Shown here: in pieces, positions 7,379 through 10,839 of the stretch
How positions within the stretch are numbered: the first letter of the stretch is position 1
Layout: each line of letters opens with the position of its first letter
DNA from: Planctomycetaceae bacterium
GTDB lineage: Bacteria; Planctomycetota; Planctomycetia; Pirellulales; Thermoguttaceae
DNA: 10,839 bases
Assembly (NCBI GenBank): GCA_031288765.1
Contig: JAITQV010000183.1
Coordinates: 1 to 10,839, forward strand
Direction: 5' to 3'
Program-made: the position numbers and the translations under genes
Notes under the pieces: model-generated
The model's input: the letters and a program-made list of their open reading frames with translations, nothing else
Database searches by the model: none
Told to the model about the DNA's origin: nothing

Positions 7379-8878
7379 ATGAAAAGTTTAAAGAATATTT
7401 TCGTTTCCATATTTATTGCCGTTTTATTGTCCGGTTATTTATTGTCCTTTTTGCCGGACAATATTTATGCTGCAGATAATTCGCCTAATAAAGACACGGA
7501 AAAACAGTCTCCGAATTTTGTTATCATAATCGGCGATGATTCAACATATTTGGATTACGGTTTCAACGGCAGTCCCAATGTTAAAACGCCGAATCTTGAT
7601 CGGCTTGCGAATGAAGGAGTACGGTTTACGCGGTTTTATTCGCCGGCAGCGGTTTGTTCGCCGTTACGTCAAGCATTGTTGACCGGCTTGTATCCGGTTC
7701 GCAACGGGGCTTATCCGAATCACGCGCAAGTTTACGCCGGTGTTAAATCGCTTCCGGCTTATCTCAAACCGCTCGGCTACCGAACCGCATGTATTGGTAA
7801 AACACATTTTGCTCCGGCAGAAAATTATCCCTTCGATGCGTTCTTCAAAATGATTGAACAAAATGAGAACAAAAATTCAAATGAATTACAGAAAATAGAA
7901 AACTTTATTAAAGAATCCGGTAAACAACCGTTTTTATTGTACGCCGCATCTCATGAACCGCACAGCCCGCATAATAAAGGAAACGATAATATTTATGATC
8001 CGAAATCAATTCAATTACCGTCTTATTTGGTTGACACGCCGGAAACACGATCTGAGCTGGCGAAATACTACGCGGAAATCACTTATCTTGATTGGCAGGT
8101 TGGTCGGATTATTCAACTGCTGGAAAAAACAGGACACGCAGATGATACGTTAATTTTTTTCTTCAGCGAACAAGGGAATGATTTACCGCACGCTAAATGG
8201 ACATTGTATGACGCCGGAATACGTGTTGCGGCGGTTGCGCGTTGGGCTGGTAAAATTAAATCCGGTACGGAAAATGCCGCAATTGTTCAATATATAGATG
8301 TCGTGCCGACATTGATCGAATTAGCAGGCGGTAATCCGGGTTTGTTGAAAACCGGACGCGCGGACGCGTTAGGCAACGAAGGATTTGACGGTAAAAGTTT
8401 TGCTGATATCTTGCTGGGTCAAAAAAACAAGTTACGCGAATATGCTTTTGCTCAACACACCGGACGCGGAATCAACCATGGACCGCCTGCTTACGCTTCA
8501 CGTGCCGTAACCAACGGACATTGGAAGTTGATCTATAATATTCATTACGACAAAGAATTTTATAACGCTGCAACAAAAAATGCCGTTTATAAATCTTGGG
8601 TTCAAAAAGGAAACAACGGCGACTCTTTTGCCAAAGAACAGGCGGAGCGTTATGTTAAACGCCCTGAATGGGAATTGTACAATATTGATGCTGATCCGTA
8701 TGAATTAAAAAATGTTGCGGGAAATCCTGAAAATAAAGAAATTTTGTCAACGTTAAAAACAGAACTTGCTCAGTGGATGAAACAACAAGGCGATCTCGGC
8801 AACGAAACCGAACTTGAAGCCTACAAACACCAAACCGGTAAACGTCAACAGAAAGCAGAAACAGAAAATGATCAATAA
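7379..8878 (+). CDS. Secreted heparan-N-sulfatase (SGSH)-like sulfatase (sulfatase 5)
   Basis: Exported sulfatase of 499 residues. It has a long hydrophobic N-terminal signal ending near A31 (NIYA), then a polar linker. Motifs: D53-D54 in IGDDSTYLDYG, C93-S-P-L-R97, G140-K-T-H143, H192 and H195 in SHEPHSPH, and K273 in HAKWTLYDAGIR. The order YRTACIGKTH, then ENYPFDAFF, then QPFLLYAASHEPH, with a very short segment between, matches the layout of human SGSH (sulfamidase). The third and fourth metal ligands, normally Asp-Asn, read E264-Q265 (FSEQGNDLP), a variant I recall from a bacterial subfamily of this type. The C-terminal part has HWKLIYN and WELYNIDADPYELKN, followed by a charged Gln/Lys/Glu tail. 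AAGGA at 7365-7369 supports the start. Whether it cuts N-sulfate or O-sulfate cannot be told. Confidence 0.93.
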   Translation: MKSLKNIFVSIFIAVLLSGYLLSFLPDNIYAADNSPNKDTEKQSPNFVIIIGDDSTYLDYGFNGSPNVKTPNLDRLANEGVRFTRFYSPAAVCSPLRQALLTGLYPVRNGAYPNHAQVYAGVKSLPAYLKPLGYRTACIGKTHFAPAENYPFDAFFKMIEQNENKNSNELQKIENFIKESGKQPFLLYAASHEPHSPHNKGNDNIYDPKSIQLPSYLVDTPETRSELAKYYAEITYLDWQVGRIIQLLEKTGHADDTLIFFFSEQGNDLPHAKWTLYDAGIRVAAVARWAGKIKSGTENAAIVQYIDVVPTLIELAGGNPGLLKTGRADALGNEGFDGKSFADILLGQKNKLREYAFAQHTGRGINHGPPAYASRAVTNGHWKLIYNIHYDKEFYNAATKNAVYKSWVQKGNNGDSFAKEQAERYVKRPEWELYNIDADPYELKNVAGNPENKEILSTLKTELAQWMKQQGDLGNETELEAYKHQTGKRQQKAETENDQ

Positions 8879-8970
8879 ATCCGAATTTTAACGTCGTTTT
8901 TTGTAACCAAACGCTATTTTCAAGAAAAAAGATTTGAATTAATACAAATTTTTTAATACAAAAATATAAA

Positions 8971-10155
8971 ATGTCAAAGCGTCAATATGGAAATGATCTT
9001 GGTTTCAGCACTCGCGCAATTCATGTTGGTAATGATGTGGATGACGAAACAGGTTCAATTCGCCGCCCCATCACGATGGCAAACAGTTATCAATTGCCTT
9101 ATGATCCGACGGAGTTGAATTGGAGCAGCGCGGGCGGAATGCTTTACACCCGCAACGGCGGTTGTAATCAACATTATTTGCAGCAAAAACTGGCGTCGCT
9201 CGAAGGCGGTGAAGATTGTGTCGTCTTGGCAAGCGGAGTTGCGGCTCTTTCGGGATTGTTCTTTTCGTTGCTGAAATCCGGTGATCACGTTATTTTCTCA
9301 AGTGTAACTTATATTGCGGTCTATCGCCTTTTGAACGAACTCTTCAACAACAAATTTAATGTCGCAACAACAATAGTTGATACTTCGGATATTAACGCGG
9401 TACGTGCGGCAATACGTCCCGAAACAAAATTGATTCATATTGAAACGCCGGGCAATCCGACTTTAACCGTTTCGGATATTCGTGCTATTGCGGAAATTGC
9501 TCATTCCAATAATGTGTTGCTTTCGGTGGATAATACGCTTGCGTCGCCGTTTAATCAACGACCGCTTGAATTGGGCGCTGATTTTTGTATCGAGAGTTTG
9601 ACAAAATATATCAATGGTCACGGCGATGCGATGGGCGGCGCAATAATAGGCGCAACAAAATTACTTGAGCCGGTTCGTTTGCAGGCACAGGTGAATCTTG
9701 GCGGTACGATAAGTCCGTTTAACGCATGGCTGATAATGCGCGGAGTTGTTACGTTGCCTTTCCGCATGAAACAACACAATGAAAGTGCGATGCGGATTGC
9801 CGAATTTTTAGAGAATCAGCATTGGGTAAGATTTGTTGCCTATCCCGGGTTACAACATCATCGGCAACATGGTATTGCTGTTGCGCAAATGTCGCCGGGT
9901 TTCGGCGGTGTTTTATCGTTTGGTCTGAATGCGGATCACGACGCGCACAACCGCTTCATCGCCAATTTGAAAATCGTAACGTCGGCGGTTTCATTGGGAC
10001 ATGATGAAAGTTTAATTGTATTCATCGGCGAAAATGATGAACGGCAATATTTGTATCCCAAAGAATTTCACAACGGTTTTTTCCGTTTCAGTGTCGGTTT
10101 GGAAGACACTGACGACATTATTGGAGATTTACAACAGGCGATAAATTCAATTTAG
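8971..10155 (+). CDS. PLP-dependent Cys/Met metabolism (transsulfuration-family) enzyme
   Basis: Cytoplasmic enzyme of 394 residues, the normal length for the cystathionine gamma-synthase / gamma-lyase / methionine gamma-lyase family. Visible family features are YTR at 59-61 (phosphate contact from the partner subunit), ASG at 87-89, Y114 stacking on PLP, ETPGNP at 158-163, SVDNT with D187 binding the pyridine nitrogen, the Schiff-base lysine K212 in SLTKYINGHGD, and R372 in FFRFSVGLED for the substrate carboxylate. The loop after SLGHDESLI lacks the usual HPASMTH-like sequence and reads FIGENDERQYLYPKEF, and the Tyr loop is YIAV rather than YGGT. These do not settle lyase versus synthase. 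No Shine-Dalgarno site precedes the ATG, and the 92-bp gap upstream is AT-rich with no clear element. Same strand as the sulfatases; cotranscription is possible but unproven. Confidence 0.92.
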   Translation: MSKRQYGNDLGFSTRAIHVGNDVDDETGSIRRPITMANSYQLPYDPTELNWSSAGGMLYTRNGGCNQHYLQQKLASLEGGEDCVVLASGVAALSGLFFSLLKSGDHVIFSSVTYIAVYRLLNELFNNKFNVATTIVDTSDINAVRAAIRPETKLIHIETPGNPTLTVSDIRAIAEIAHSNNVLLSVDNTLASPFNQRPLELGADFCIESLTKYINGHGDAMGGAIIGATKLLEPVRLQAQVNLGGTISPFNAWLIMRGVVTLPFRMKQHNESAMRIAEFLENQHWVRFVAYPGLQHHRQHGIAVAQMSPGFGGVLSFGLNADHDAHNRFIANLKIVTSAVSLGHDESLIVFIGENDERQYLYPKEFHNGFFRFSVGLEDTDDIIGDLQQAINSI

Positions 10156-10183
10156 GTAATTATTCGGCTGATTGTTTTTTACC

Positions 10184-10229
10184 GCAAAACACGGAAATAC
10201 ACAGAAAATTTCCGCGTTTTGCAATTTTT
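10184..10229 (+). terminator. Hairpin terminator after the PLP enzyme gene
   Basis: A 15-bp stem (10184-10198 with 10208-10222, one A-C mismatch) and a 9-nt loop are followed by AATTTTT (10223-10229). It lies 28 nt after the stop codon and fits an intrinsic terminator for the plus-strand gene. The left arm and loop (ACGGAAATACACAGAAA) also resemble dispersed intergenic repeats seen in some bacterial genomes, which is an inference from memory. Confidence 0.65.
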
Positions 10230-10237
10230 CCAACCTC

Positions 10238-10277
10238 AAAAGGGTGATAACGACGGAGTAAACTCTGTCGCTAACCC
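10238..10277 (-). terminator. Terminator-like hairpin for the converging lipoprotein gene
   Basis: An imperfect inverted repeat has an inner 9-bp stem (CGACGGAGT 10251-10259 with ACTCTGTCG 10262-10270, including one wobble; the central 4 nt must form the loop) and an outer GGGT/ACCC stem (10242-10245 with 10274-10277), with a small internal loop. Read on the minus strand it is followed by TTTT (10241-10238). It lies 57 nt downstream of the lipoprotein stop. It may alternatively be a dispersed repeat. The rest of the 10156-10334 gap shows nothing else. Confidence 0.5.
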
Positions 10278-10334
10278 AATAATTCCTTCTGAGCGGTTAC
10301 CTACTGGAAAAACATAAAACCGTTGAAATAAAGA

Positions 10335-10718
10335 TTATTTTTTCGGTTTTGTAACTGTAATATTGAATACGGTATTCCCTTTAACTTCGCAGGTTAAACC
10401 GGAAGTTCCCGGATTCTCAAATTTCGGATCAACCAAATGAACAAGCGGAGTTCCGTCACTTCCGCCGCCGGTTGTTGCCGAAACGGTAACCTGATACGTT
10501 CCTGGTCGAACACCGTCTCCCGGTTTTAATTCGTAAAGTTCGTAACTGCCGTCGGATTTAATCGCTCCGCTTGCCTGTTGAGGTAAATTGGTAAATGTTA
10601 CGCCGCCGGAAGTTAAAGGTGTTCCGTCGTCGAATTTGACGGTTCCTGTAACTTTCGATTGACCGCAACCGAAAATGAACGGCAATACAAAAATAAAAAG
10701 AATCAAATAGTTTTTCAT
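10335..10718 (-). CDS. Small planctomycete-type lipoprotein with a regulatory-like beta domain
   Basis: Predicted lipoprotein of 127 residues. The N-terminus MKNYLILFIFVLPFIFGCGQ is a type II signal sequence with the lipidated Cys at residue 18. The rest reads as one beta-sandwich domain of the carboxypeptidase-regulatory/transthyretin-like type: KVTGTVKFDDGTPLTSGGV at 22-40, SDGSYELYELKPGDGVRPGTY at about 55-75, then a closing strand TVFNITVTKPKK. Small lipoproteins of this pattern are numerous in planctomycete genomes; their role is unknown. The ATG at 10718 is chosen because the lipoprotein signal begins there. An in-frame extension to 10799 would run through inverted repeats and place a charged stretch before the signal. 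The upstream region has no good Shine-Dalgarno site. It converges on the PLP gene and is probably unrelated to the sulfatases. Confidence 0.85.
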   Translation of the reverse strand: MKNYLILFIFVLPFIFGCGQSKVTGTVKFDDGTPLTSGGVTFTNLPQQASGAIKSDGSYELYELKPGDGVRPGTYQVTVSATTGGGSDGTPLVHLVDPKFENPGTSGLTCEVKGNTVFNITVTKPKK

Positions 10719-10757
10719 ATTATTTTCAAAATTAAAAAGGGTTTTATTTAACAAAAT

Positions 10758-10791
10758 AAAAAAGGTAGGCAACCCTTCGCCGAAGGGTTGC
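10758..10791 (-). terminator. Hairpin with T-run upstream of the lipoprotein gene
   Basis: GCAACCCTTCG (10769-10779) and CGAAGGGTTGC (10781-10791) form a perfect inverted repeat around a single base, giving about a 10-bp stem. On the minus strand it is followed after 5 nt by TTTTTT (10763-10758). This would fit a terminator for a minus-strand gene lying beyond the right edge, although the 5-nt spacer is not ideal. It also looks like a repetitive intergenic palindrome. Confidence 0.5.
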
Positions 10792-10833
10792 GTCGGCAAA
10801 GCCGACTAATACGAATTTGATTCATTGTCGGCT
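10792..10833. repeat. Three-arm inverted repeat at the right edge
   Basis: GTCGGC (10792-10797) pairs with GCCGAC (10801-10806) around AAA. AGCCGAC (10800-10806) can instead pair with GTCGGCT (10827-10833) around 20 nt. The middle arm is shared, so the two stems exclude each other. Together with the adjacent palindrome at 10769-10791 this forms a compact cluster of inverted repeats, either an attenuator-like leader or a dispersed repeat element. Confidence 0.5.
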
Positions 10834-10839
10834 ATCGCC

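Noticed and set aside
8934..8962. Promoter-like TTGAAT and TACAAA hexamers with 17-bp spacing before the PLP enzyme gene
   Set aside because: The match to the -10 consensus is weak, the region is so AT-rich that such matches are expected, and the start would lie almost on the ATG.
10719..10799. In-frame upstream extension of the lipoprotein gene to an ATG at 10799
   Set aside because: It would translate the palindrome at 10769-10791 and place 27 residues before a textbook lipoprotein signal sequence that begins at 10718.
1..10839. Search for transposases, CRISPR repeats, tRNA genes or a sulfatase maturase
   Set aside because: None was seen; the only repeats are short inverted repeats between genes, and no protein shows radical-SAM or FGE features.

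Overview
This AT-rich window most likely comes from a planctomycete, possibly an uncultured member of Pirellulales or a related PVC-group lineage. The main reasons are a dense run of secreted sulfatases and a small lipoprotein with the Gly/Thr-rich regulatory-domain style common in Planctomycetes. This is an inference from protein style, and Lentisphaerae or Kiritimatiellota are not excluded. No rRNA, tRNA, transposase or CRISPR array is visible.

Positions 41-8878 hold five consecutive plus-strand sulfatases of the alkaline-phosphatase/sulfatase superfamily (S1 type). Each has its own N-terminal signal peptide and a Cys-type formylglycine motif. They are clearly not recent duplicates, because each has a different active-site signature: (1) an arylsulfatase A-like enzyme with CAPTR and an unusual GKAN motif; (2) a long enzyme with CCPTR and a C-terminal LamG-like domain; (3) an arylsulfatase B-like enzyme with CSPTR; (4) an iduronate-2-sulfatase-like enzyme with CGASR; (5) a heparan-N-sulfatase (SGSH)-like enzyme with CSPLR and Glu-Gln in place of the usual Asp-Asn metal ligands. 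Spacing is 71-241 bp, so this may be one transcript or several short ones. The mix points to stepwise removal of different sulfate groups from a complex sulfated polysaccharide outside the cytoplasm. No glycosidase, transporter or formylglycine-generating maturase is in the window.

Positions 8971-10155 encode a cytoplasmic PLP enzyme of the Cys/Met (transsulfuration) family on the same strand. A link to sulfur released by the sulfatases is possible but unproven. It ends in a good hairpin terminator. A small lipoprotein gene (complement 10335-10718) converges on it, with its own terminator-like hairpin. The right edge holds nested inverted repeats that look like a minus-strand terminator or a repeat element.

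The most interesting small-scale signal is a 28-codon ORF (7286-7372) between sulfatases 4 and 5. It has the strongest Shine-Dalgarno sequence in the window, and its end overlaps the ribosome-binding site of sulfatase 5. A second possible small ORF (1762-1917) overlaps the start of sulfatase 2 by ATGA. Three intergenic stem-loops lie among or after the sulfatase genes.
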